Origin: Rhodospirillales bacterium
GTDB taxonomy: Bacteria > Pseudomonadota > Alphaproteobacteria > Rhodospirillales > UBA2165
Reading direction: 5' to 3'
Length of the DNA: 40,832 nucleotides
Assembly: GCA_028345065.1 (NCBI GenBank)
Contig: JAOMCN010000017.1
Span: 1-40,832 of the forward strand
In this document: in pieces, positions 17,923 through 26,789 of the stretch
How positions within the stretch are numbered: the stretch's first letter is position 1
Layout of the letters: every line of letters starts with the position of its first letter
Program-made: the position numbers and the translations under genes
The notes under the pieces: model-generated
Database searches by the model: none
The model's input: the letters and a program-made list of their open reading frames with translations, nothing else
Told to the model about the DNA's origin: nothing

Positions 17923-20570
17923 AGTTTAATTTCTTTCGTATTTTTATACGGCCAAAACCCCATCATTGTGGGTAGTACAATTAAGGTACAAGTTAAGGTG
18001 CTGACGATTGCAATTGTAAGGAGCACTCCCATACTTGAGGTCCCTGGGTGGCTAGATAGGGCGATACTGCCAAATGATCCGATAGTTGTTAAGGCTGAAA
18101 ACACAACGGCTCTTGGTGTTGTGGAGATCATCATCTCTTCGGTCAAATCCATCCCTCTTTCTCTGATAACCATGTGAATGTTACCCGCGATACCCAGTCC
18201 AAACAGAAGAGGCAATACGATGATATTAGCGAAGTTGAATGAAATGGAGAATATTACAGACGCTGAGGCTGTCATCAGAGTAGCCAAAAACAATGGGGCC
18301 AATATAAGAATGATTTCTCGAAGTTGCCTTGTCGCATAAAGAATTAGGATTGTGATCAGGATCATTGTTGTAATGGTTGCCTGGGTAAAAGCGCGAATGA
18401 CAGTGATGCCTGCTTCGAATATGGTAACTGGTGTACCGGTGGCGCTGGGGGCAATTTTTTGAACCTCACGCACAAATGTTTTGAGGTCTTTTCGAGATTG
18501 CATGTTTCTTTCTGGATAGACCTCAAGCTTAGCTTTGCCGTCTGTACTCACATGTCGATTTCTTAACGAGTCTGGTAAATTTGATAACGTAATTTTGTTA
18601 GAATCTAAAGCTTGCCGGAGTTCATACAATCTTTTTGGTAACGAACCTAACAGTAGCATTTCAAGTTGATCCAGAGCCGACTGGGTCACCTCTGTTTCCT
18701 TTTTAAATTGAGACATTACCCTGTTTAAGCGTGCTGCAGTTTGGCTAAAATTACCCGTTGACGGTTCCCTTAAAAAGTCTGCCAATTTAGCGTTTAAACT
18801 ATCAAAGGATTTCTGAAGTGTAGAAAGTGTCAACTTGGGATTTAAAGTATCTATCGTCAACGAGGGTAATAAAATAAATGACAGGTTTTCTATCAGCTCA
18901 AGTTTTTCATCCTGGTCTTCGGGTACTAGTGAAGACAGTGTCTCTGTGGCATGGACAGTCAAGAGAGAAGAAAACTTCTGGGATAGTCGGTTAGCTTCAT
19001 CTAAGCTATTGTTTAATATGGTGATAGAATAGGGTGAAGAGCGCCTTTCCGACATTATATCGTATAAAGTGCTAACGGATTCGGTATTTTGGTCTCGAAG
19101 CTTTAGAGGATCAAAGTCAAAATTAACCTTAGGTATTAAAATAATGCTGACCATGATTCCCGCGGCAACAATTGTCAGGATGGACTTTTTGTATCCAAGG
19201 ATTCTGTCCCAACGCAAACCGTGAGTTTGTTGATTTTCGCTCATTGTTAGTTTTATTTTTGGAAACAAAACAATTAACGCTGGCAGCAGAGTGAAACTTG
19301 TTACAAGGGCTATTAATATTCCTGTGCCAGCGATAAGCCCAAGCTCAGCTAGCCCTAAATAATCTGTAGGTAAGAATGAAAAAAATCCGATAGCGGCAGC
19401 AATTGCAGCAAGAGCTAAGGCATGACCGCCGCTCTCCGCTGCTGCTACCAAGGCAAGAGTATGATTGCCTGACTTCTTCAAATATTCTTGATACCTCAGG
19501 CAATAGTGAATGCCAAAATCTACGCTCAAGCCTATAAATAAAACTGCAAAAGATATAGAAATTAAATTCAGCGTTCCCACCGAAATTGTTGCAAATCCTG
19601 CCGTCAGGATTAAGCCAGAAATCAGAGTAATAAGTGTAGAAATTACGAGAGTTATTGATCTCAATCCCCAATATAAAAGGATAATAACTAAGGATACCGA
19701 TATGAACCCGGCAAGACCAAGGCCTTCAACCACACTTTGAAGTTCCTCCTGAGATAGTGCCAGTGAACCGGTAAGACGTACCCGAGCATTAAATTTTTGT
19801 TTTAATTTTAATTTAGCAGTAATGGTGCGGATCTCATCTATAGCCTTTGAAGCAGGTTGCAGAGAGGAAAAATTTGTTGTTGGTTGGATAACAATTATCC
19901 GCTGCAGATCACCCGGTGAAGACTGAATTCCGGAAATAAGCTCGCGCCATGATAATGGTTTAGGATAACCGGCCAATTGGCTTTCCATGACCTCGGCAAT
20001 TGATGCCAGAGCCTTGGTTGCCAGCTTGGGAGGAATCTGGTCATTGGCATTTCTTCTGTTTTCTAATATTTGTTCGACAAGTCGGAATAACTCAAGGATG
20101 GTAGGAGAGGCATTCAACCGACCTAAAAACGGCTGCGCTTCGACCAATTGATCTACGAGTTCTTCAAGATCTTTAGAACTTAGATATAGGAGACCGTTAT
20201 GGCGGAAGAAAGGCTCATTAACAGGATCAAATACTTTGCCAAAAAGGTCGGGATTAATTTTTAGTCCGTTGGATAATGCATCTGCCGCATCATAGGCTTG
20301 GTCCGCCGTAGGTGCATCGACGACAATGACAATGTTATCGGAGAATTGTGGGAAAGCGTGGCTTAGAGCCTTAGAGTTTTTTCTAAATGGTAATTCCGAT
20401 GAAAGCATGTCTTCTGTATCGGTATTAATGCTAAGATTTTTGGTAGCATAGAATGCAGCAGAAACCGTTAAAATTGCTGCCAGTGATACGACAAGCATAG
20501 CGTGCTGTGTTACCCACGATAACCAAATTACAAAAAGCCGTTTCGGATCAGATATAATGTTTATTTTCAC
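17919..20570 (-). CDS. hpnN: HpnN, hopanoid-associated RND/MMPL-type transporter
   Basis: The 883-residue protein has the RND superfamily layout in two repeats: an N-terminal helix, a large periplasmic domain (about 45-270), a membrane block with the FIGLSVDFGIHYCLRYQEY motif typical of sterol-sensing-like permeases, a second soluble domain and a final membrane block. The NTDTEDMLSSELPFR opening and FFRHNGLLYLSSKDLEELVD agree with the HpnN branch. HpnN is required for hopanoid transport to the outer membrane in Rhodopseudomonas. Translation appears to start at GTG 20570. It heads an operon with the CDP-alcohol phosphatidyltransferase and hpnL, which supports a shared role in lipid trafficking. 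Confidence 0.9.
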   Translation of the reverse strand: MKINIISDPKRLFVIWLSWVTQHAMLVVSLAAILTVSAAFYATKNLSINTDTEDMLSSELPFRKNSKALSHAFPQFSDNIVIVVDAPTADQAYDAADALSNGLKINPDLFGKVFDPVNEPFFRHNGLLYLSSKDLEELVDQLVEAQPFLGRLNASPTILELFRLVEQILENRRNANDQIPPKLATKALASIAEVMESQLAGYPKPLSWRELISGIQSSPGDLQRIIVIQPTTNFSSLQPASKAIDEIRTITAKLKLKQKFNARVRLTGSLALSQEELQSVVEGLGLAGFISVSLVIILLYWGLRSITLVISTLITLISGLILTAGFATISVGTLNLISISFAVLFIGLSVDFGIHYCLRYQEYLKKSGNHTLALVAAAESGGHALALAAIAAAIGFFSFLPTDYLGLAELGLIAGTGILIALVTSFTLLPALIVLFPKIKLTMSENQQTHGLRWDRILGYKKSILTIVAAGIMVSIILIPKVNFDFDPLKLRDQNTESVSTLYDIMSERRSSPYSITILNNSLDEANRLSQKFSSLLTVHATETLSSLVPEDQDEKLELIENLSFILLPSLTIDTLNPKLTLSTLQKSFDSLNAKLADFLREPSTGNFSQTAARLNRVMSQFKKETEVTQSALDQLEMLLLGSLPKRLYELRQALDSNKITLSNLPDSLRNRHVSTDGKAKLEVYPERNMQSRKDLKTFVREVQKIAPSATGTPVTIFEAGITVIRAFTQATITTMILITILILYATRQLREIILILAPLFLATLMTASASVIFSISFNFANIIVLPLLFGLGIAGNIHMVIRERGMDLTEEMMISTTPRAVVFSALTTIGSFGSIALSSHPGTSSMGVLLTIAIVSTLTCTLIVLPTMMGFWPYKNTKEIKL

Positions 20571-20612
20571 GTCCGTTGTCCGTACATTTACGAGGCCATT
20601 TAGCCAGCGGCT

Positions 20613-20641
20613 TTGAACAGACGCAAGGTTCGGAATAAAAT
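20613..20641 (+). promoter_or_regulatory. Candidate sigma-70-type promoter for the second CDP-alcohol phosphatidyltransferase
   Basis: TTGAAC (20613-20618) and TAAAAT (20636-20641) are separated by exactly 17 bases in the divergent gap between hpnN and the plus-strand gene at 20693. This would give a leader of roughly 45 bases. The call rests on pattern match only. Confidence 0.4.
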
Positions 20642-20692
20642 TTGCACTTGCATCTTGACAGTTTACATCATGTATCCGACCAATTGTTTGTC

Positions 20693-21301
20693 ATGAAAAA
20701 AACACCATGGGATCAGGTGATTGCTCGTTTTCTTGTTAAACCACTTGTAAATACAGGGTTGCGACCTAATCATATTACAGCGGTGACGTTCATTATGGCG
20801 CTTTCCGCAGGTATTCTTTTTGCAGTTAACGACTTGGCACTCAATCATTGGGCGGCAGGTATATTTGTATTTTCTCGGTTTCTTGATCACTTTGATGGTG
20901 AGCTAGCTAGACTTCAGGGATCAGAAACGAAATTCGGATACTATTTTGACTATTTCGTAGGTGGGGTTGGGTATGCGGCGCTTTTTTCTGGTATTGGTAT
21001 TGGACAATGGCGGGGTGAATTAGGTGGTTGGGGCTTGATACTAGGGTTTTTTGGCACCTTTGCTGCTTTAATTTCACTTTTTACAAATCTTCAGATTGAT
21101 AAACAAATGGATAATTCCGTTTCTGGAACAGCGGTTGGTTATCCATATTTTTTAGGATTTGAATTAGAAGACGGCATTTATCTGTTGGCTCCCATAACTT
21201 GGCTTGGATACCTCACGCCATTTTTTATAGCCGCTTGTATAGGAGCATCGATTTATTGTTTCTGGACAATCTTCAGTCTCATGCGGATCAATGAAAAATG
21301 A
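20693..21301 (+). CDS. CDP-alcohol phosphatidyltransferase-like protein with altered active-site motif
   Basis: The 202-residue membrane protein (from ATG 20693) has the family motif DHFDGELARLQGSETKFG followed by YYFDYFVGG. The first three aspartates are kept, but the fourth, which in the family consensus follows the third by four residues and is thought to act as base or metal ligand, is a glycine (codon GGT). Six or so hydrophobic segments follow. It may be inactive, act with a partner, or use a different residue. It is preceded by a reasonable promoter and converges with another family member 14 bases away. Its position between hpnN and phnW suggests lipid head-group chemistry. A TTG start at 20642 is possible but gives an atypical N-terminus. 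Confidence 0.75.
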   Translation: MKKTPWDQVIARFLVKPLVNTGLRPNHITAVTFIMALSAGILFAVNDLALNHWAAGIFVFSRFLDHFDGELARLQGSETKFGYYFDYFVGGVGYAALFSGIGIGQWRGELGGWGLILGFFGTFAALISLFTNLQIDKQMDNSVSGTAVGYPYFLGFELEDGIYLLAPITWLGYLTPFFIAACIGASIYCFWTIFSLMRINEK

Positions 21302-21315
21302 ATGTTGCCTTATGC

Positions 21316-21879
21316 TTACTTTTTAAACTTAAAGGTGGCGAATAAAATATTTCTGAATTTCCAATAAAAGAAAAGTGAGAAAATACAGGCACCAATTGCT
21401 GCAGCTACTATTAAGTAATATCCCCAACCTATAGCCATGGCGACGGGTACTAATAAAATTGCGTCATCAGGATCAAATCCTTTTGCTCCCTTAAGTTCAG
21501 CCGCACGAATACCATCATGACTCTCGGCCAATATAACAAGGAACAAAATTGCGGCAACAGAAAGCCCAGCTAAGATACCCAAAGGCACAGCCCAAAGTCC
21601 CAGATCACTCCCCCTGAGCCCGATACCAATTCCCACGAACATTAGGGAGTTACAAATTGCATCAGAGAGGAGATCATATTTGTGACCCCACAGTGACGTT
21701 TTGCCGGAGATGCGTGCAAGAGCACCGTCAGCCCTATCTAAAACTATGGAAAGGACAAATGCCCCACTCGCGAAATAAGTCCAAAAATCCTGACCTATCG
21801 AGTACATTGCTGCCGCTGCTAAACCCGTTCCCAATCTAACTGTAGTTAGATGGTTTGGGGTAATAGGTGTGCGGGTCAA
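21316..21879 (-). CDS. CDP-alcohol phosphatidyltransferase (complete motif; start uncertain)
   Basis: The 187-residue frame contains the intact motif DRADGALARISGKTSLWG then HKYDLLSD, and the typical N-terminal TPNHLTTVRL. The only standard start is TTG at 21879. The frame stays open upstream and translates to WIHRVVEIAVRPL, which looks like the usual extra N-terminal helix of the family, but no ATG, GTG or TTG precedes it before a stop codon near 21960. The true start may be a rare codon, or a sequence error may hide it. The gene diverges from phnW, which makes AEP, so transfer of a CMP-activated phosphonate to a lipid alcohol is a reasonable guess. Confidence 0.75.
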   Translation of the reverse strand: MTRTPITPNHLTTVRLGTGLAAAAMYSIGQDFWTYFASGAFVLSIVLDRADGALARISGKTSLWGHKYDLLSDAICNSLMFVGIGIGLRGSDLGLWAVPLGILAGLSVAAILFLVILAESHDGIRAAELKGAKGFDPDDAILLVPVAMAIGWGYYLIVAAAIGACIFSLFFYWKFRNILFATFKFKK

Positions 21880-22005
21880 TGGACGGACGGCGATTTCGAC
21901 AACCCGATGTATCCAAGTATTGTGGCTGATGGCGATTACTTTCCAACGTGCTAATATGTGTATCTATTAATATTACAACAATATAAGAGGTCAAATTCTA
22001 AAGCC

Positions 22006-23127
22006 ATGACCGATTTTGCAAAAGAACCTTTACTTCTAACGCCAGGCCCACTCACAACATCCCGAACCGTTAAGGAGGCCATGTCTAGGGATTGGGGGGC
22101 ACGAGATGCATTATTTGTTGAAATGACGTCTCGCGTCCGACGCGCTTTCGAGAAGATAAGTGGAGTTGAAATAAATGAGGGTAGCCATACGTGTATACCT
22201 ATACAAGGCGGTGGAACATTTGCAGTAGAGGCTGCTATTACATCATTCGTACCGAGAAATGGTAAAGTATTGGTACTTGTAAATGGCGCTTATGGACGGC
22301 GCATCTGCAAAATTTGTAATTATCACAACAGGACATTTACATCATATGAAACGGGAGAGAATATTATCCCCTCTCTCGACGATTTAATGTCTTTGCTGGA
22401 AGCCGATGCTGAAATAACAGACGTAGTTGCGGTTCATTGTGAAACAACCTCAGGTATTCTTAATCCAATTGAAGAAATTGCAGAGGTAGTAGCTAAGGCA
22501 AAGTGTCGATTTATTGTTGATGCGATGAGTACTTTTGGCGCAGTCAAATTGGATGTTAAAGATACTCCTTGCAGTGCAGTTATTGCTTCGTCCAATAAAT
22601 GCTTGGAGGGTGTTCCTGGGCTTGGATTTGTTCTAGTAGAAAAAGAAATTCTTCAATCTTCGGAAGGAATTTCTAATTCCCTGAGCCTCGATCTTTACGA
22701 CCAGTGGATAAACCTAGAAAACACCGGCCAGTGGCGGTTTACACCTCCTACCCACGTCCTTGCGGCGTTTGATCAAGCTTTATTGGAGCACGAGGCTGAA
22801 GGTGGTGTCAGGGGTCGTTACGCTCGTTATCAAAAAAATTGCCGGGTTCTAGTTGAAGGAATGAGAGCGCTTGGATTTAGGACTTACCTTCCAGATCATT
22901 TACAAGCTCCTATCATTATCACTTTTTATGCCCCAACACACGAGCGGTTCTCATTTGATCAGTTTTATGATTCTTTGAAGATCCGCGGTTTTGCTATTTA
23001 CCCGGGAAAGTTGACGGAGATCGACACTTTTCGAATCGGATGTATAGGTAGATTGAATGAGGGCGATATGACGGCGGTCGTTAGTTCGGTCCGGGAGGTA
23101 ATTTCTGAAATGGGTGTAACACTCTAG
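22006..23127 (+). CDS. phnW: 2-aminoethylphosphonate:pyruvate transaminase
   Basis: The 373-residue fold-type I PLP enzyme starts LLLTPGPLTTS and contains IQGGGTFAVEAA, VDAMSTFGA (PLP-binding Asp172) and SSNKCLEGVPG, with the Schiff-base lysine K198. PhnW interconverts phosphonoacetaldehyde and 2-aminoethylphosphonate. Beside PEP mutase and phosphonopyruvate decarboxylase it should run in the AEP-forming, biosynthetic direction. The ATG at 22006 opens the conserved N-terminus; an upstream GTG at 21958 adds an unlikely extension. Its stop overlaps the stop of the converging decarboxylase gene by 4 bases. Confidence 0.93.
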   Translation: MTDFAKEPLLLTPGPLTTSRTVKEAMSRDWGARDALFVEMTSRVRRAFEKISGVEINEGSHTCIPIQGGGTFAVEAAITSFVPRNGKVLVLVNGAYGRRICKICNYHNRTFTSYETGENIIPSLDDLMSLLEADAEITDVVAVHCETTSGILNPIEEIAEVVAKAKCRFIVDAMSTFGAVKLDVKDTPCSAVIASSNKCLEGVPGLGFVLVEKEILQSSEGISNSLSLDLYDQWINLENTGQWRFTPPTHVLAAFDQALLEHEAEGGVRGRYARYQKNCRVLVEGMRALGFRTYLPDHLQAPIIITFYAPTHERFSFDQFYDSLKIRGFAIYPGKLTEIDTFRIGCIGRLNEGDMTAVVSSVREVISEMGVTL

Positions 23128-24266
23128 TTTTTTGCCAAAAAGGATTGAAAACGACGCGCTACATCATGGGGTGGTATCGTTGGACGGCCAAGGTTATTAA
23201 TAGAGCCGGGCTTAATTTTTGCTTGAATTAGAATGGGGCCATTTTTCCTGGAAACATGAGACAATGCTTCAATAAAACCTTTTGTTGTATTGCAATAAAT
23301 GCCTTCCGAATAACCGCATGCCAGTGCTACTTGCGCAAAATTAACATTTGAACTTACCGTTGCTTGACCACCTGTCGAATCATGTACTCCGTTATCTAGT
23401 ATAATGTGAGCTAAATTTCTCGGCGCGCATGAACCGATAGTGGCTAAATTGCCCATATTCATAAGTGCCGCGCCATCACCATCTAGCACAACAACTAACT
23501 TGCTGGTGTTGAGTGAAACACCGAGTCCCATACCTGACGCACACCCCATTGATCCAACTTGGTATAGGTGCTGTTCCCTGTCAGATAATGAAAATAATTC
23601 CCGACCGCATTTGCCGGTTGTGGCGATGATGGCAGTTTCTTCAGGCGTGATATCCAATAATGCTTCTAACAAGGCATATCGAGAGGGGAGTTTTGCATTC
23701 TCCGATGATAGATCAGAGTATTTGCCCTCGGGCCGTACCTTCTGCCGTTGTTCACCAAGCGGTTCATTCCTGACCGTTCCTTTCTCCATCACCAAACCAA
23801 AGGGTAGACTATTAGCATCCATCTCCATTTCCGCTGCCTCAAGGACGGGTGAAACCTCTTCCGGAAACTTTGGAAAGGTAAGACATTTTACCCGTACGGT
23901 TTCTAATAAAGATTGGGTAATTTGGCTCATTAGTTGGTGTTGAGGTTCATCTTTTATGCCTGGTTGGCCACGCCACGTCGTGATCAAAAGTGTAGGAATT
24001 CGAAATGGATAATTCAGGGACGTGAGGGGATTAATACAATTACCTAGACCTGAATTTTGACACATGACTATTGTTTTACGACCCGCTAACCAAGCCCCCG
24101 AAGCTATTGCAACCGCTTCACCTTCACTTGCTGCGCCCACATAATCTGTTTTCTCAGACGTAATTGATCCATTTATAAATGGCGTTAGAAACGAGCACGG
24201 TACGCCTGTGTAAAAGTCGTAACCTATCGTCTGTGCCGGAACAATGAAGTCATCTGCAGTAATCAT
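23124..24266 (-). CDS. aepY: Phosphonopyruvate decarboxylase
   Basis: The 380-residue thiamine-diphosphate enzyme has an N-terminal PYR domain ([47 protein letters not shown]) and a C-terminal PP domain with the cofactor motif [16 protein letters not shown] continuing to HIILDN. It converts phosphonopyruvate irreversibly to phosphonoacetaldehyde, pulling the unfavourable PEP mutase reaction forward. Its ATG overlaps the TGA stop of the upstream mutase gene (ATGA), which indicates translational coupling of the two consecutive pathway steps. The sulfopyruvate decarboxylase family is similar, but the mutase and phnW neighbours settle the assignment. Confidence 0.94.
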   Translation of the reverse strand: MITADDFIVPAQTIGYDFYTGVPCSFLTPFINGSITSEKTDYVGAASEGEAVAIASGAWLAGRKTIVMCQNSGLGNCINPLTSLNYPFRIPTLLITTWRGQPGIKDEPQHQLMSQITQSLLETVRVKCLTFPKFPEEVSPVLEAAEMEMDANSLPFGLVMEKGTVRNEPLGEQRQKVRPEGKYSDLSSENAKLPSRYALLEALLDITPEETAIIATTGKCGRELFSLSDREQHLYQVGSMGCASGMGLGVSLNTSKLVVVLDGDGAALMNMGNLATIGSCAPRNLAHIILDNGVHDSTGGQATVSSNVNFAQVALACGYSEGIYCNTTKGFIEALSHVSRKNGPILIQAKIKPGSINNLGRPTIPPHDVARRFQSFLAKN

Positions 24267-25900
24267 GGAAATTTTTGTGCCTCTGAAAGATCAGCACTAT
24301 TATCGACATCAAGCCAATGTCCGGCAATGTATTCAACTCTAATCTCAGATCCTGACTGCAAAAGGCGTTTGAATAATTCAGTCATACTTGCGGTTTCTAG
24401 TCCACCAGATTTGGAAAAATCTTGTATTTCCTCACGCAGTTTTTGTATACCTACGTTACTAAATTTTGCTAAACCAATCCACTCCCCGTGTATTTGATTT
24501 TCCGGAATATCATGAGCAATATTCATGAGCCGTACAATTTCGTTTCCTAAATAACTTGAATCAAATTCTTCGCTACAGGTAACAAGATCTCTTGTCCGGG
24601 AGGAAGGGTTTGGGTCTTTTTGACGCCAAAGAGAATCAACAACCAGAACGATGTCTCCTTCCGCTTCTAGAAGCTGGTCTAGTATGTAATGCCGGAATAA
24701 AATATCACCGTAAGCAATAATACTAGGATTGTTCAAATTTTCGATTGCGACATTTAAAGAGGAAACTTCCCCCGTACTTTCATAAGCATCATTGTCTACA
24801 TATTCAATGAAGGGGAGATTGACCGTTTCTTTTTTATAACCCCGTACAACCGTAATTTTTCTAATATTTCCCTGGCTGAAGGTTGACGTTAACCGCCGAA
24901 GTAATGGTTGGCCACGTATGTCAATCATGCATTTTGGGATATCTTTAGTTAAGTCTCCCAATTTGGAGCCGCGTGATGCGGCCAGTATGACAGCCTGTAT
25001 GTCAAGTTCGCTCTGGGGTAAATATACTTTTTCAGCTTTGGCTAGTTCTGCATTTTCTACTAGTTCAAAAATATCCTTAACTGGTGTAATCGTCCCTTCT
25101 ACTCCGGAGAGGGATTGTTCCCGATAAATTTGACGGGACACCTCGCGCATAGCGGAGATTGAGGCCCGAAGATTGTGGTTAGCCCAAATTATTATGGAAG
25201 CACCTGCCTTGCGAAATCTGTCAGTCGGAGTGGCATAGTAAGTAGTTGGTACGATGATTACTGGGCACCTGTCCCCCCATTCTTTCAAAAAGTTCAGGAT
25301 TTCTTCGCCGTCCGAGTTCTTTGAATGAATTAAAATTCCATCCGCACCTGCAGCGTAATAGGCTTGGGCCCTTTTCAGGGCCTCAAGCATACCCCACCCT
25401 GAGATGAGCGCTTCTACACGGGCAATTAAACAAAAGTCATCATTGGTTTGACTGTCTTTACCTGCTTTGATTTTGCCACAAAATTCTTCGATTTCTGCTA
25501 ATGGTTGATTTTCGCCAATGAAGGAGTTCGTTTTGGGGAAAAGCTTATCTTCAATGCATATGCCGGCAATTTGGCGTTGGCAAAGTTTTTGAACCGCTCG
25601 TCTGAGATTATTAAAGTTACCGTAGCCTGTGTCACCATCTACCAAAATAGGTATGGAGGTAGCATCTGACATGAACTCCAGCATTTCCAGTACTTGGGTC
25701 CAGGAGGCTTCATTACTATCTCTCACTCCATAGCCTGCAGAAATTGAAAGTCCAGAAGCCCAAATACCACTAAACCCGGCTTCTTCCGCAATTTTAGAGG
25801 AGATGCCGTTATGGGCTTCCATAAGAAATTCTAAGCTCTGCGAACTCAGCATTTCCCGAAGGCGGCGTGCTTTGGTCAATATTGGATTAGTATCTAACAT
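24263..25900 (-). CDS. pepM: Phosphoenolpyruvate mutase fused to a PntC-like nucleotidyltransferase
   Basis: The 545-residue bifunctional protein has a PEP mutase domain (about 1-265) and a nucleotidyltransferase domain (about 301-545). Mutase landmarks are [18 protein letters not shown] (about 47-64), [12 protein letters not shown] (87-98) and the diagnostic [10 protein letters not shown] (117-126). The second domain begins [15 protein letters not shown] and [17 protein letters not shown], and ends [11 protein letters not shown], like sugar- and choline-phosphate nucleotidyltransferases. The first domain makes phosphonopyruvate from PEP; the second probably activates AEP with CTP to CMP-AEP. 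A TATAAT box lies about 29 bases upstream of the ATG. The fusion ties the first step of phosphonate synthesis to head-group activation. The nucleotide and acceptor are inferred from studies of PntC fusions. Confidence 0.92.
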   Translation of the reverse strand: MLDTNPILTKARRLREMLSSQSLEFLMEAHNGISSKIAEEAGFSGIWASGLSISAGYGVRDSNEASWTQVLEMLEFMSDATSIPILVDGDTGYGNFNNLRRAVQKLCQRQIAGICIEDKLFPKTNSFIGENQPLAEIEEFCGKIKAGKDSQTNDDFCLIARVEALISGWGMLEALKRAQAYYAAGADGILIHSKNSDGEEILNFLKEWGDRCPVIIVPTTYYATPTDRFRKAGASIIIWANHNLRASISAMREVSRQIYREQSLSGVEGTITPVKDIFELVENAELAKAEKVYLPQSELDIQAVILAASRGSKLGDLTKDIPKCMIDIRGQPLLRRLTSTFSQGNIRKITVVRGYKKETVNLPFIEYVDNDAYESTGEVSSLNVAIENLNNPSIIAYGDILFRHYILDQLLEAEGDIVLVVDSLWRQKDPNPSSRTRDLVTCSEEFDSSYLGNEIVRLMNIAHDIPENQIHGEWIGLAKFSNVGIQKLREEIQDFSKSGGLETASMTELFKRLLQSGSEIRVEYIAGHWLDVDNSADLSEAQKFP

Positions 25901-25928
25901 CTATTGTCAAAGTTTAGTGACAAACGAC

Positions 25929-25934
25929 ATTATA
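25929..25934 (-). promoter_or_regulatory. -10 element of the candidate pepM-aepY promoter
   Basis: On the minus strand this reads TATAAT, a perfect -10 hexamer, 28 bases before the pepM ATG (first base 25900). The -35 region, 17 bases further upstream, is a poor match. Transcription would begin around 25922, giving a short leader with no clear Shine-Dalgarno sequence. Confidence 0.4.
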
Positions 25935-25972
25935 TAGCTTTAATACTCACGAAATAAAAGTGAGCTTCAGTG

Positions 25973-25989
25973 CAGTTTAATCGAAACTG
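25973..25989. promoter_or_regulatory. Candidate operator between pepM and the oxygenase gene
   Basis: A palindrome with 6-base arms, CAGTTT and AAACTG, and a 5-base spacer lies in the 130-base divergent gap. It is upstream of the pepM -10 box and could serve both genes. Short palindromes occur by chance, so support is weak. Confidence 0.25.
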
Positions 25990-26030
25990 TTATTTTAATT
26001 TTTATATTAACACTCTATTTTGGAATTGTT

Positions 26031-26789
26031 ATGTTGAATATTCCAACACTTACCAAAGGGCAAGTTAACCATTTTCGCAGCAATGGGTTTGTTGTCCTAC
26101 CAAAGGCTTTTAACGTGCTCGAGGCAGCAATAATTCAAGAATGGTCGTTGGAAATATCACAATTACCAGAAGAATGCGGTAAACACTGGGTATATCATGA
26201 ACCAAGTTTACTCTTGGATGACAAAAAAATAATCAACCGAATAGAAAATATGACGCCCTTTCATGATGGCTTTCGTGAATTGGCTGAAAGTTTGAAGCGC
26301 TCGGTAAAGCAGTTGTTTGGGGAGCAAGCAGTACTTTTTAAGGAAAAAATTAATTTTAAGATGCCGGGCGGCAGCGGCTTTAAACCGCATCAAGACGCAC
26401 AGGCGGGCTGGGAGGATTACGCAAGTTATTTTGTAAATGTTATGGTATGTGTTGATCCGGCAACCATTCAGAATGGTTGTTTACAGCTAGCCCGGCGTCT
26501 ACAAGCAAAACTTATCGGTAAAGAGTGGGAACCGCTAACTGAGGCCGAAATATCGCATTTAGAGTTTGAACCCTATCCAACTGAGCCAGGGGACGTTATC
26601 TATTTTGACAGTTATGTGCCTCATGCATCGGAGCCAAATATGACGTCACGGTCTCGTCGATTATATTTTGCGACCTATAATCGTTTGTCCGAGGGTGATC
26701 ATTTAGCTTCGTACTACGCCGACAAAAGAAAAAGTTTTCCGCCAGATATCGAGCGCGAACAAGGGAAAACGTACATTTACCGCGTTTAA
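26031..26789 (+). CDS. PhyH-family 2-oxoglutarate/Fe(II) oxygenase
   Basis: The 252-residue protein belongs to the phytanoyl-CoA dioxygenase family. The iron-binding facial triad is visible as H120-x-D122 (KPHQDAQAGW) and H198 (YVPHASEPN), with an arginine in SRSRRLYFATYN suited to bind 2-oxoglutarate. Such enzymes hydroxylate small molecules or lipid head groups. It is enclosed by phosphonate genes (pepM divergent on one side, a nucleotidyltransferase convergent on the other, with stops adjacent). It may therefore hydroxylate AEP or a phosphonolipid, as PhnY*-type enzymes do in catabolism. That role is inference; the sequence fixes only the family. No strong ribosome binding site is seen. 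Confidence 0.82.
   Translation: MLNIPTLTKGQVNHFRSNGFVVLPKAFNVLEAAIIQEWSLEISQLPEECGKHWVYHEPSLLLDDKKIINRIENMTPFHDGFRELAESLKRSVKQLFGEQAVLFKEKINFKMPGGSGFKPHQDAQAGWEDYASYFVNVMVCVDPATIQNGCLQLARRLQAKLIGKEWEPLTEAEISHLEFEPYPTEPGDVIYFDSYVPHASEPNMTSRSRRLYFATYNRLSEGDHLASYYADKRKSFPPDIEREQGKTYIYRV

Noticed and set aside
23440-23943. 167-codon open frame on the plus strand inside the phosphonopyruvate decarboxylase gene
   Set aside because: It is antisense to a gene with clear cofactor motifs and has no recognisable domain.
22006-25900. AEP degradation pathway
   Set aside because: PhnW alone can be catabolic, but PEP mutase with phosphonopyruvate decarboxylase defines biosynthesis, and no phosphonoacetaldehyde hydrolase or dehydrogenase is seen.
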